A stretch of 64,000 nucleotides of DNA, from the NCBI RefSeq assembly GCF_954871325.1, contig NC_088776.1, positions 20,832,052 through 20,896,051 on the forward strand, read 5' to 3'. The position numbers and the translations under genes are program-made. The DNA is from Gordionus sp. m RMFG-2023 (lineage: Eukaryota; Nematomorpha; Gordioida; Chordodea; Parachordodidae). The notes under the pieces are model-generated. The model made no database searches. It was not told the origin of the DNA and saw only the letters and a list, made by a program, of their open reading frames with translations. Positions 38,801 through 50,600 of this stretch are shown here, in pieces. Within the stretch, counting starts at the first letter, position 1. Each line of letters starts with the position of its first letter.

Positions 38801-41800
38801 TTTTTTAAAAATTTTCTTTCCGCTTGCACTTTTTCCTTCCAGTACTGGAGTACTAAACTCAAACAAGATTGCTCATAATTTTATTCTGTAACCCCAATTA
38901 CAACTTTATAATATTTTGTTTTTATTTATTACCAATATTTATTTTTTTTCTGTAACAAATTCCATCAAAATATTATTTTATTTATATTCCCTAACTATTG
39001 CAAATGATTCTGGGTTTATAAAAATCATCGATCCTTTCATTGTTGTTTTATGTAAGGATTTTAAAATAAATACATATATTTTAAAAGAAGCCATCATCAA
39101 GCTGAAGCATTAGAAAATCGAGCGATTTAATAATCATGAAAATGCTATCTATAAAATCTGATACATCAACACGATTGAAACCTTCTTGGAATAATATGCA
39201 TTGTGGGGAAATAATTTTCAGGTAAAAATATCCATGTGAGAAATTCACTAACTTTATTCAGCCTCTAATTAAATTTTTTTAAATTAATGATAAAAACATA
39301 TAGTATCAATAATATGAAATTAAATTTGTACTTCCAGCACGAACATAGGAGCGATTATAATCAATAGATAAGGAAATAAGTCAATTTGATGTGAAAATTA
39401 CGACATTGCCCAAGAAAATGATTTATTGATGGAATCGGATCTAAATGATTCAAACATAAATCATATAGATTTGCATTTATTATTTAATGCCAATATTACT
39501 AGTTTAGGATGCGGCTCTTATATTATATTCTTCAATTGGCCATAAAGGGTTTTTAAGAATATATTTCGAATTTTATATCAAGGGTTGGACAATTAAAATT
39601 AAGCATTTCTGTAATCTCACTACACAACATTTTTTTAAAAATCACCAATCGATTTTCTCACAAGAAGGGACTATTTATTTAATTCTGGAGGGATTAATAA
39701 TTATTTTGCGATCAAATGACACATGGATTATTCGTTATTGAATAATGATTAGGAAGTTAATTTATTTTTAGACGCTTTTAAACTCTCGTAAAAAGCTTCT
39801 CAAAGCTTAATCAATCATCGAATATTTAAAGATGCTCTTACAGATCAAAAATCACAAATTTTCCAGAGAAAATTACTCTTGTAAAGTATTTTCCAAGTTT
39901 GAAATGAACACATCGTTTTACAAGCTTAATTTTTGAAACGTTCATTTATTTAATATTGTATGTTTGTATCTTAATTTAATTAAGGTATATCTCGAGCGGC
40001 TTTTAACCTACTCCGAACTTGAGTTAACGCCCAGTATTTGGAAAAGAATCTTGCTGGGAGCCATTATATTGGCTTCTAAAGTGTGGGATGATCAAGCCGT
40101 ATGGAACGTCGATTATTGTCAGATTCTTAAAGAAGTTCCAGTGGAAGATGTGTAATTAAATTATATATAAATTTAATATTTTTCTGAGGCTAAACAATTT
40201 ATTTTTTCCTTTCCAAGGTACATAATTAGAGGTTCTATTTAATAAATCGCATTCAAACTTATAAACGATTTAATAAAGACATTCTTTTAATAATTTTATT
40301 CTATATAAACGGTCCTTAAAACATCTATCGGTTATAAAGTTCTAGTATCATTTTCAATCAAATCTTTTCCGCTTGGGGTCCCATCTATGATTTTACATAT
40401 AAAAAACCCAAAGTATTTTTTTTAACATACAGTTTTTGTAAGGTTATTCAGAAAAAATTAAGACGATTTCCCACTTCTCCATTATTTTAGATGATAATGT
40501 CATTTTAGTAATTAATCATAAAAATTTTATTGCAAAGATTTTTACAATTTACTTACATTGTCTAGAAAGAATAATTTATAATTTTTTAAGTATATCATTT
40601 GTTGGAAACATATGATGGCAAGTAAGATTAAGAAACTATTTTATTAAATTAAAATGAAGAATTACATTGTTTTTTATATGTAAATTTCAACTTTATTTAA
40701 TATTATTTTAGAATATAAATTTGAATATTATATAAAATAAGTTAGTAAAAATCGCGATATATTTTATAAAAGGTCATACTATCATTATAATTATTTTAAT
40801 TAATATGAAAATATTATTTTTTAACATCTATAACATTCTTCTCTCTGATAAATCTATTATATTTGTTTTTCGCGATCATCGAATTAGTTATAGCGAATTA
40901 ATTTATTCGTCTATTGCATACAAATTTCGTTGTGATTTATTATCGCGAACTAGTCGTCTAGTTAATTTGTTGTTTATCGAATTTTTTTTTTGTCAATAAG
41001 CGGCATCAATATCTTTAAGTATTAACTATCGTCGTCTTCTTGGTTATCCGTATCGATACCATAAACACCATTAACGTGTTAACTTGATATAGATATCATA
41101 ATTTACTTTATTTCTATCATCGAGTTTATATTATTTAATTTCAATATTTTATGAATATTTCAATTTTTTCTAAAATTTTTACTTTATATATATCATATTT
41201 TATTTTAAATATATTTCAATTTACGAATATCGATTTAAATCTTTAATTTATTTTAAAAATTAAATTACTTTAAATTTTATATTTATCCACCCATAAACTT
41301 CCCCTCCTTGAAAATCGTGTTCGAACATTTAGAATTAGACTAAACTTGAGGTGGAACAGTTGGGTTTAAACTAGCACGATGCTTGTTGTTATTATTTATA
41401 GTTCGGCATGTTTTGAAAATATCACCATTAATCTGTTTTATACTATAAATTTTCTGCATTTTTGTCATCAACATTGGTTTTTAAGAAATAATCATCCAAG
41501 AAATTTTTATCTTTGAATACTTCAATATCTAGTACAAGAATTAAAAAGTTTTCATCTCTAGTTTGCCAAGTGTCCATGTTTTAATTAAAGTTTATATTTA
41601 ATTTAGATTTAATTTTAAGTATTGTTGACATATCAATTAGAAGATACCATTTTTTTTCTCCTCTTCCACCATGTTAGATACAAGATGGCTGACCAAGATT
41701 AAGAAAACTATTTTATTAAAATTGAAGAAATAAATTACATTGTGAATATATATAGATATACATAATTTTCACGTTATATAATATTATTTTAGAAAATAAA

Positions 41801-44380
41801 TTTGAATGTTATTAAATAAAATAAGTTAAGTCAAAATTATATATGTATATATATAAACGCAATGTAATTCTTTTTTTAATTTAATAAAATAGTTTTTAAT
41901 CTTACTTGATATAATGTGTTTCTAACATGATGGCAGCGGAAAAAAAGATGGTATCTTCAGATTGATATATCAATGATACTTAATATGAAAACTTAAATTA
42001 AATATAAACTTGAATTAAAACATATATACAATTGGCAAACTATGGATAAAAACTATTTTAATTCTTGGACTAGATATTGAAATATTCAAAGATAAAAATT
42101 TATTGAATATTTTCTTAAAAACCAACGTTGATGACCAAAATGCAGACCAACCCCAGGCTAAAAAATGTATAACAAAGATTAAAAATATTTACAAAACGTG
42201 CCGAACTATATATAGTAATAACAAATATCGTTCTAGTTTCAACTTAATTTTCCACCTCAATTTGTTCGAACACGATTTTCAAGGAGAGGAAAGAGTGGAT
42301 AAATGTAAAATTTAAAGTATGAATGTTTGAAATAAATTAAAGATTTATATCGATATTCGTAAATTGAAATATATTTAAATCGATATTTGTAAATTGAAAT
42401 ATATTCAAAATAAAATATGATACATAAAATAAATGTTAGAATAAATTGAAATATTCATAAAATATTGAAATAAAATAATGTAAACTCGATGATAGAGATA
42501 AAAGAAATTATGAAATCTATATCAAGTTAACACGTTAATGGTATCAATACCGATAACCAAGACGACGACGATGAAGCTAGTACCAAAAAATATATGCAGC
42601 TTTTTGACATACAAATAAGATCGATAAACAACCAATCAGACGACTAATTCACTATAACGAATCACAAAGAATTCGCGATTACAAATGACGAAATTAATCC
42701 GCTATAACAAATTCGATGATCGCGAAAAACAGATTTCTCATAGAGAGCAATGTTATAGATGTTAAGGAATAATATTTTAATATTAATTTTAAAATAATTT
42801 ATAATATTCGAATGACCTTTTATAAAATATATCGCGATTTTTACTAACTTATTTTATATAATATTCAAATTTATATTCTAAAATAATATTATATAAAGTG
42901 GAAATTATATATATATAAATATAATGTAATTCTTTTTTTAATTTAATAAAATAGTTTAATCTAAATTGCCATCATGTGTTTCCAACATTGTGAAAGGTAA
43001 ATTTTAATTTCGAAAAGACACAGAATTCTAGCATAGATGAAAATCGGCCTTATTTGATCTAACCTATTAAAATATTAATTGTTTGCCGTGTTCTCCCTTG
43101 CTGAATTCATAACAAATATATCATATGTTGATGCGCCTCCATTTAGTAATCACTTTAACCAGTTGAAGGCTTACATATAATTAGAACAATAAAATCTTTT
43201 GATAAGTCCACAATAATTGGGCCAAAACCATTTATATACCCTAAAATCAAATAATTTTTATCATATTCAGAGTGGAGCTAGGAATTCCTTTTGCAATGCA
43301 TTAAAAACTTAACTCACTTGCAAATTTGTACTTATAGAAAACTGATTTCACCTTCTTTTCTTTTTTACAATTTATTATCCACCTGATAAAATATTATTTC
43401 CTTCAATCCTTTATATTCCAAAAAAATCCAAATTACAATATTTTAAAAAATCCTTAGTACGATTTATCAAATAAAAAAACCACTAGTCTTATTTAATTTA
43501 ACATGATTTTCTCATTTGAAAAATAATATGTACATATTAGAAACCAGCTAGAAAAAGAATTTTTGGAGCATTTGCAATTTAACATAAATGTGCCTTCTAG
43601 CGTTTACGCCAAATATTATTTCGAACTTAGACTTCTCGCCGAAAATAATGAAATGTTATCAAAATCGAAACCACTGGACATGAAGAGAGCTAAAAAATTA
43701 GATGTATATTTAAATATTTTAAACCCTTTCATGAAATTAGACTGATTTTTTATGACCATAAAGTTTTGATGAATATTTTTTATTAATATGGATCTAAATT
43801 AGTTAGATTTTTATTATACTTTTAATATTTTCTGACTGGATCAAATTGATCATTCTAAATTGGGCCTTCCAATATTTCAAAATGACGGATTTTTTTTATT
43901 ATAGAATATTAATATTGGATCAGATTTTATTTTTTAATAATCTATTTGCTTTATAATATATATTTTATTGATATTTTCGGGGGTTATTTTAATACTTACC
44001 GACACTCCCATGTTATACCACCTCTATTTCTCGATAAATGTTATATCATGCTAGTTAATTGATCACTATATTAAATTTTTAGTTCAATTATTTACTGTCT
44101 CGGTAAATATTTGATTCAATATGTTCATTGTGAAGCCTTTTATTTAATAATCTATGTTTTCTGAAATATTTTTAAAAATTTACTTGTATGATTCAATATT
44201 TCTTTAAGCAAGGTAAAGTTTTAAAAAATACTTAATTACTATATTAAAATATAGGCCTTATCGCGTTTTGATAATGATGCTTTTTACAAGAACACTGTGG
44301 CCAATCTGATTAAAAGAAAATGCTTAAGCGCAGAATGTTTGCCTCAGCCAGGGAGGCTTTCCAGAGTCGTATTATCCTAA
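32887..44380 (+). CDS. CCNY: Cyclin Y (membrane-tethered CDK14/16 activator), nine exons
   Basis: Exons 32887-33064, 33109-33183, 33436-33467, 35541-35754, 37421-37623, 37881-37997, 39985-40151, 43541-43703 and 44255-44380 join in phase with GT-AG introns to a 424-aa protein (human CCNY 341). It starts MGNKSCC, fitting N-myristoylation at Gly2 and palmitoylation of the cysteines. Next come [11 protein letters not shown], then PSSCSTIYL (the human 14-3-3 phosphosite region) and [11 protein letters not shown]. The cyclin box follows: [40 protein letters not shown] and [19 protein letters not shown]. The C-terminus KRKCLSAE corresponds to human KRSASAD. In animals cyclin Y recruits CDK14/16 to the plasma membrane (Wnt/LRP6 phosphorylation). 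Exons 4 and 5 are longer than in human, with Arg/Ser-rich GC-richer inserts. The start of exon 4 is the least certain boundary. Confidence 0.93.
33468..35540. other. Cyclin Y intron 3
   Basis: AT-rich intron with no recognised gene. A patch at about 34985-35110 has repeated GACCC/GCCC words resembling the GC-rich short repeats at 10305-10520, probably a decayed interspersed element. Confidence 0.45.
35779..35969. mobile_element. TAGTGTTG-family MITE in cyclin Y intron 4
   Basis: A 191-bp element with termini TAGTGTTGTTTAAAGCTCG and TTTAACAATACTA, internally foldback. It is flanked by an exact 8-bp duplication ttaaatag (35771-35778 and 35970-35977). It lies only 24 bases past the exon 4 donor site. 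The termini match the 23119-26423 hAT, which could have mobilised it. Confidence 0.88.
35978..39984. other. Cyclin Y introns 4-6, rest
   Basis: Apart from exons 5 and 6 I see no gene. A short imperfect palindromic patch at about 38465-38580 repeats ACCGGTTTAAA/AAACGGAACCGGTT-like words, perhaps a decayed short repeat. Confidence 0.4.
40600..42987. mobile_element. 2.4-kb palindromic element fossil in cyclin Y intron 7
   Basis: Termini are TGTTGGAAACATATGATGG and CCATCATGTGTTTCCAACA. Left arm about 40600-41690 and right arm about 41920-42987 are imperfect inverted copies of each other (for example TTAACGTGTTAACTTGATAT against ATATCAAGTTAACACGTTAA). The centre (41674-41931) is itself a TGTTAGA...TCTAACA unit homologous to the outer ends. 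TGTTGGAA/TTCCAACA ends are typical of LTRs of the Copia type, so a head-to-head rearranged LTR-element fossil with three LTR-like units is one reading; a foldback DNA element is the other. It is non-functional and of moderate to old age. No convincing target duplication was seen. Confidence 0.75.
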
Positions 44381-44624
44381 AATAAAAACAAATTTCGTAT
44401 TACTCCTCAAATTTTAAATTTCGGCATCAATCATAATGATTTATATAATATTTTCGACGATTTATATTTATTAATTTTTTGATAAGAATTATAAGACCCA
44501 ATATTTTTTTTATGTTTTAAAACAATTTTATACACATATAATGTTTATTAGAAAATAATATTTATTAATTATATAAAAATAAATTATTAAATATTATCAC
44601 AATGACTAATTTATAAATTAAGAA
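44381..44624. other. 244-bp spacer between convergent cyclin Y and TRAPPC5 genes
   Basis: Lies between the two stop codons (44378-44380 plus, 44625-44627 minus), so it must hold both 3' UTRs and cleavage sites unless these overlap. AATAAA-type words occur on the plus strand (near 44380-44386) and AT-rich hexamers on both strands. No transposon is present, unlike the flanking introns. Confidence 0.6.
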
Positions 44625-47600
44625 TTATTTTTCCATCATTTTTTCTCGGGATATAATGTTTTCGTCAAAAACTATCATAAAAGTGACTCCTTTGTGCCAA
44701 TGAACAGTTATTTTTGATGGCTTGAAAATATGTGAATATTGTAAATATTTATATGGTATAATTTGACAATTTCTTAGGTCAGTGTGCAACACTAGTACTC
44801 GAAGGTAATGGTGTACTTAATCTTTTAAAAAATATAACAATCCTGGAAGTGATTTAAAAAATAAAATGCTGTCTTTTATTTAAATAAAACAAGAATTCGA
44901 ATATTATCTATGTTGAACAAATCTGTATATAATAAAAAATTCTATCGATTTAAAAAAAAGCAATTCAGTAGAAAGCCCCTATAATGCCTTTTTTTAATCA
45001 AAGTAGTTTACTAATATTAAAAAAAATTTTTAAAACATATATTAAAGATAATTTTATAAACACCATTACCTTCATAATTTTTCTATTTAGGTCATTCCAC
45101 GTCAAATCGATTACGATTCTACCCTTTGAATTTAGGCAGACCTGCAGAGGTATTATTTGCATGACCAGATTAAACAAAAATTTTCAGGCCTGGCTTGGTA
45201 TATATATAAATTAAAATAAGGCCCGAATTGGTCTGAGGTGTAATTTTGTATACTAACTAAAGCAGTGTTAAAATTTTAGCATTCTAGCTCTTATATTTTT
45301 GGAGATATTAAAAGTCAAAGAAATGACCTATTTATATGCTTATCGATCATCTAAAATTGATTTAAAATAACTGAAACATGAGTTTTTTAAAATTTATTTT
45401 ACAATATTTAACATTCATCATAAAAATAATTAATAAATTATTATAATAGAATGTAAGATAAAAAAATGATTCTACTTGATTTTTTAAATTTTATAAGCGA
45501 ATTATCATTTCCTTCAAAATGTATGTTAAAATTAAACTATCGATTTTATGTATACCTTTGACAGTGCATTGCAACTTGCATTTAATAAAACTATTTTACT
45601 TTGTTTGTTCATTTATTTTGACTTATGCTGATATTGCAAAAGCGTTATGTGTAAGATCACAGCTGATGATTCTTCATAGCGTGTAATTTTTGAAATACAT
45701 CGCAACATGGTTTTCAAATTTTATCATAGCGTTACATCACAGCGCTCCATATTTATAAATTATAGCTATTTATTGGCTTGGTAAATAACTCACCGTTTGA
45801 ACATAACGCGTTTACTATAAATGATGCCTTAGTCTTACTTTTAATTATAATAATGATTCCACGAAAAATGTCTTTACATTAAAAATAAATATGTTCAAAT
45901 AGTTTAGATGATTTTTATATTTAATTTTAAATAATTTTTTAAATAAATATAAGTTTAATATTAAAAAAATTGAACCCTGAACCCTAAATTTAAGAAAAGG
46001 GATCGGGATTGGGTTCAGTAAAATATCGAGGGTTCTAAGTAGGTGGTGTATCGATATTACTTTTTGGAGGCCATTTCGATCCGATTTTACCGATGTTAAA
46101 TTGATATCAACGATTACCGACCAGATATATCTGATTTTGTATTCTGTAAACATACTAATCGTTTTAATTTTTAATGCATACATCTAGTGTTGCAAAATCG
46201 TTTCACCTGAGCCGATTTTTAAAATGGCTAAATCATAATTTTGCCCAGAAAAATATTACGCAGCCTGGATTTTGATCAAAGATAACACAAAGGTTTGGAC
46301 ATCTATTAGCAAAATCTCTAGGCTTAGGCAATATTTATTTGGATAAAATATTGAGTTATACGTTTTTAAAATGAGGCTCAAATGGAACGATTTTGCAATG
46401 GCTTTACTATTATATCTACTAATTTCATATACTTCTTAATATTATAACATTTATAATTTAACTATAACATAACATAAGTCATTAATAATATTATAATGAT
46501 CAGTTATAGTTTATATTTATGAATCTAATATATAAAATATTTTTATTGATAAATTAATTATTTATATGGTACTATTGGGCAATCCCATATTAAATCGATA
46601 ACTTTTTGGCACCTTTTTTAATTTCAATAAAATTTTGCATATTGAGAGAGAATCATTAGAGAGCATCGAATCCAAAATTTTAGCCTCCTAGTACTCATAA
46701 GTTTCTGACATATTAATGGTCAAATTTGTCAAAATGGACCCCTTTTCGAAAAATACGATTTTTTAAAACTGAGATAAAGTAAAAAATAATAATGCTAAAA
46801 AAAATTATATTTTTGTAACTCTATTAAAGACCTTTTATTAAATATTAAGGATATTTTTAAAATAATATTGTTACGGTTTTTATTTATTATAAATTTAAAA
46901 CATGAAAACTCTAGGTTTCGCTTTCCGAATTTGAATTTAATTTTTTCTTATTCAACTAACTTTATATCTATTCATAAAGAAAATTTAAACTTGGGACAGC
47001 CATGGGGTTTTTTAATTGCGTTATTATTACCATATTGATAATTTGTAAAAATTAATTGTTTTTATAATAAATGATTAAATTTCCTAAAAAGATAGTTACG
47101 ATTCCGATATCTCCTACTAGAAAATAATAATTAATTTTTATTTTACAAATATTTCGATACTAATTTTTTTTTCTTATATAATGTATAAATATAAATGTGC
47201 AAATCCTTTTAAAGAATCAAAACACTTTAATTATAAAAAGAACCTGCGTAAAGTCATGACGTGGATGACACAATTTCCAAACATTGAGGCGGAGCACTAT
47301 ATTTGTGATAAATGTCGTAAACGTTTATCACAAAAAATATTGAAAATATAAATTCTGATAGCGAATATGAAAATAATATCACCACAGTATCCACATCAAT
47401 AGATACAATCAATATAACTTTAAAAAAAATTGGAATATCTCCTATTAAGAAAAAAACTAACTGAAAAAAATTATCCAAAAAAAGGATAGTGAAAATATCA
47501 AAAGCTATTTCAGATAGTGTTGTCGTGAACGAAGTTCGTTTATTTGAAAAAAATGATGAACGGCATTCCTTTTATTTTTGACGAACTTTGAACGTGAACG

Positions 47601-50600
47601 CGTTCCTTTTTTATGACGAACGCGTTCGAATTTAATGTTCGTTCAATTTTAAAAATATTTTTTTTATTTATATGAAAAATTTAATATTTCCGAATTTTTT
47701 TAAAAAATGTATTATTTATATTTTTTAATCGGCTGTGTATTTCTTTTCACATTTCAATTTTTTTAACAGATAGTTTATTAATTTGAATATTATTGTTTAT
47801 ATTTTAATTTAATAGATTAGCACAAGCATGGATATTATTTAATTCTCATAATCTGATTCTGAAAATCCAAAATCAGATGAATTATAAATACTATGGCCAA
47901 ATATGATAAATGTTTTACTTTAACATCCTATAAAGGAACTAATCCAATGCTTACCAAGTGTAAAATGTGGCCAAAAAGTATTATATTGTCAAAATCTTCA
48001 GGTTTAATTTAAAACGACATTTGATTTTAATATTAATTATTTGATTTTATATGATATGATATAACTAAGTTAAACAATTTGAAGAAATAATGCATTTGGG
48101 ATATTTGACCCCAACAATAACGATAGTTATTTTAAAATTAAAAAAATTAGTGGCCTCAAATATGGTCAACCATCGATAGACGCCGTGTTAAATGGGATTA
48201 ATAAAAGGTATTAAACCTATCACTCTCAATTAATTACATATATTTTGTTTTAAAGAGATGTGAACATATATATAAGGATCAATATGTTCTTTCTGCAATT
48301 ATACATCCAGCATCCAAACTTCAATGGCCATAGATAAAACTTCCACAGAAAGAACCTATTAAAATAAACTTATAGCGTTATTGAAAAAAATGCTTTGAAA
48401 ACCCTAGAGAACTGTTAATTTCGAGATATACTTTTTTTTTGTCGAGAGTAGAGAATGGATGAGGAGGATAACTTATCTCAATTTTTTGCAAATAACAAAA
48501 CAATATGTTTTTAATTAATTCTCCGCGTTAAAAGAGCTGTTTATTAAGTATAATACCGCAATCCCCTCATCTGCCCCTGTAGAGCGTTTTTAGGCTAATG
48601 CCGTATTAACTGCCAAGTGTTCTTGTCTATCAGATAAATATTTTGAAAACAATTGTTATTAAAATTTAATAAGAAAAATTTTTTATAAATAAAAATATCT
48701 TTTTATTCGCTATATTATATTTTATTTATAATTATATTATCAAAATAAAACTATATTATTTTTTAACATGGCTAAAATATATTGTATTAAAAAATATAAG
48801 TTTATTTATATTAAATTTAATTTAAAAAAAATTTATCATAAAATTTTGAACGGTTTTATGAACGTGAACGCGTTCCTTTTTTTTGAACATGAACTTGAAC
48901 GCGTTCGATTTTTGATGAACGTTGAACGCGTTCGATTTTTTTAGAAATGTTTACAGCACTAATTTCAGAAATAATTAACAATCCGAATCGGATACAAAAG
49001 GCAATCCAGGAAAAAAAGAATGCATATCTATCATTGAAAAAGTGGAACAAGTGAATTTTTAGATAAATTAGGATAATTATAATTTCATATTATTGTGTTT
49101 ATCATTATTGTGTTTTGTATCCGATTCTGGATTGTTAATTATTATATGTGAAATAGCTTTTGATATTTTTAGTATCTTTTTTTGGATAATTTTTGTCAGT
49201 TAGTTTTTTTTCTTAATAGGAGATATTTCAATTTCGTTTAAGTTATATTGATTGTATCTATTGATGTGGATACTGTGGTGATATTATTTATATATTCGCT
49301 ATCAGAATTTATATTTTCAATATTTTTTGTGATAAACCTTTACGAAATTTATCACAAGTATAGTGCTCCGCCTCAATGTTTGAAAATTGTGTCATCCACG
49401 TCATGAATTTACGCAGGTTCTTTTTGTAATTAAAGTGTTTTGATTCTTTAAAAGGATTTGCGCATTTATATTTATACATTATAAATAATTTAAAGAAAAA
49501 AAAAATTTATTATCGAAATATGTAAAATAAAAATTAATATCAGGGCAGGTGCATGAAAACTGGCTTTTATCTTTCAACAATTATTATATTTTCTTTTAGG
49601 ATATATCAGATTCGTAACTATCTCTTTAGGAAATTTATTCATTTATTATAAAAACAACTAATTTTTACAAGATATCAATATAGTAATAATAATAAGTAAG
49701 CCTATCAAACGACCTAAATAATATTTTTTCATGATATTATCTTATTATTTATGTTTGAAAATGGAAAAAAGTTCAAAAAAATAATTTTAACAAAACGCGT
49801 TATTTTATAAAAGATCGCCATCTATTTTTAAAATATATTTATTTAAATCGCAATAACTAAAAAAACCCATGGCTGTCCCAAGTTAAAATTTTTTTTCATG
49901 AATAAATATAATGTTAGTGAATAAGAAAATATTAAATTCAAATTTGAAAAGCGAAACCTGGAGTTTTCATGTTTTAAATTTATAACGTTATTAAAAATCT
50001 CGACAATATTATTTAAAAAAAATCTTTAATATTTAATAAAAGACCTTTAATAGAGTTATAAATGACATATAATTTTTATTTCTAGCATCATTATTTTTTA
50101 CTTATTTCAATTTTAAAAAATCGTATTTTTTGAAAAAAGGGGCATTTTTGGTACTTTTGTCTAGTGTTATTAAACGGCTCGTTTTGAGCGGATTTTTAAA
50201 AACGGCTAACTCGATATTTAAGCCAAAAAAATAATTGCCTTAGCCTAGATTTTGATAATATATGTCTTGACCTTTGTTCCTTCTATGAACAAAATCTTCA
50301 GGCTTGAGTAATATTTTTTTGGATGAAATACTGAGTTAGCCGTTTTTAAAAATCGACTCAAAACAAGCAGTTAACAACATTACTTTTGACCATTAATATC
50401 TCAGAAAACTAGGAGGCTAAAATTTTAGATTCGATGCTTTCTAATGATATCCTCTCAGTATGCAAAATTTGATCGAAATTAAAAAGGTCGGGCCGAAAAG
50501 TTATTGATTTGGTATGGAATTACCCTATTAATCCATTCCATAATAAGTAATAAACAAATATATTATGAAATTTGAAATTAATTTTTTGAAAATTAAGACG

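Larger units (their letters stand above)
46577..50525. mobile_element. Long inverted-repeat transposon (arms ~0.95 kb), split by a hAT
   Basis: Left arm 46577-47514 and right arm 49130-50525 are inverted copies; the ends read GGGCAATCCCATATTAAATC and GGTATGGAATTACCC. Both arms carry the same N-terminal coding start, at about 47184-47340 on plus and 49480-49330 on minus: KCANPFKESK, NLRK.MTWMTQF and, in the left arm, YICDKCRKRLS, a Cys-rich (probably zinc-binding) domain. From memory this is the N-terminus of a widespread uncharacterised invertebrate protein whose later part is seen in the 51256-54172 element. The loop is interrupted by a hAT (47515-48961) and the right arm by a MITE (50162-50382). 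The frames are broken. Confidence 0.78.

Noticed and set aside
40805-42315. Frames of 60-70 aa in the two arms of the 40.6-43.0 kb palindrome
   Set aside because: They lie in an inverted-repeat fossil, match no host family, and do not fit between the cyclin Y exons.
45845-46183. 112-aa minus-strand frame
   Set aside because: Low-complexity I/L/F/K-rich translation of AT-rich DNA with no family resemblance and no splice context; it lies in a TRAPPC5 intron beside repeats.
47254-47478. 74-aa minus-strand frame with hydrophobic stretches
   Set aside because: It is the reverse complement of the Cys-rich transposase-like N-terminus on the plus strand.
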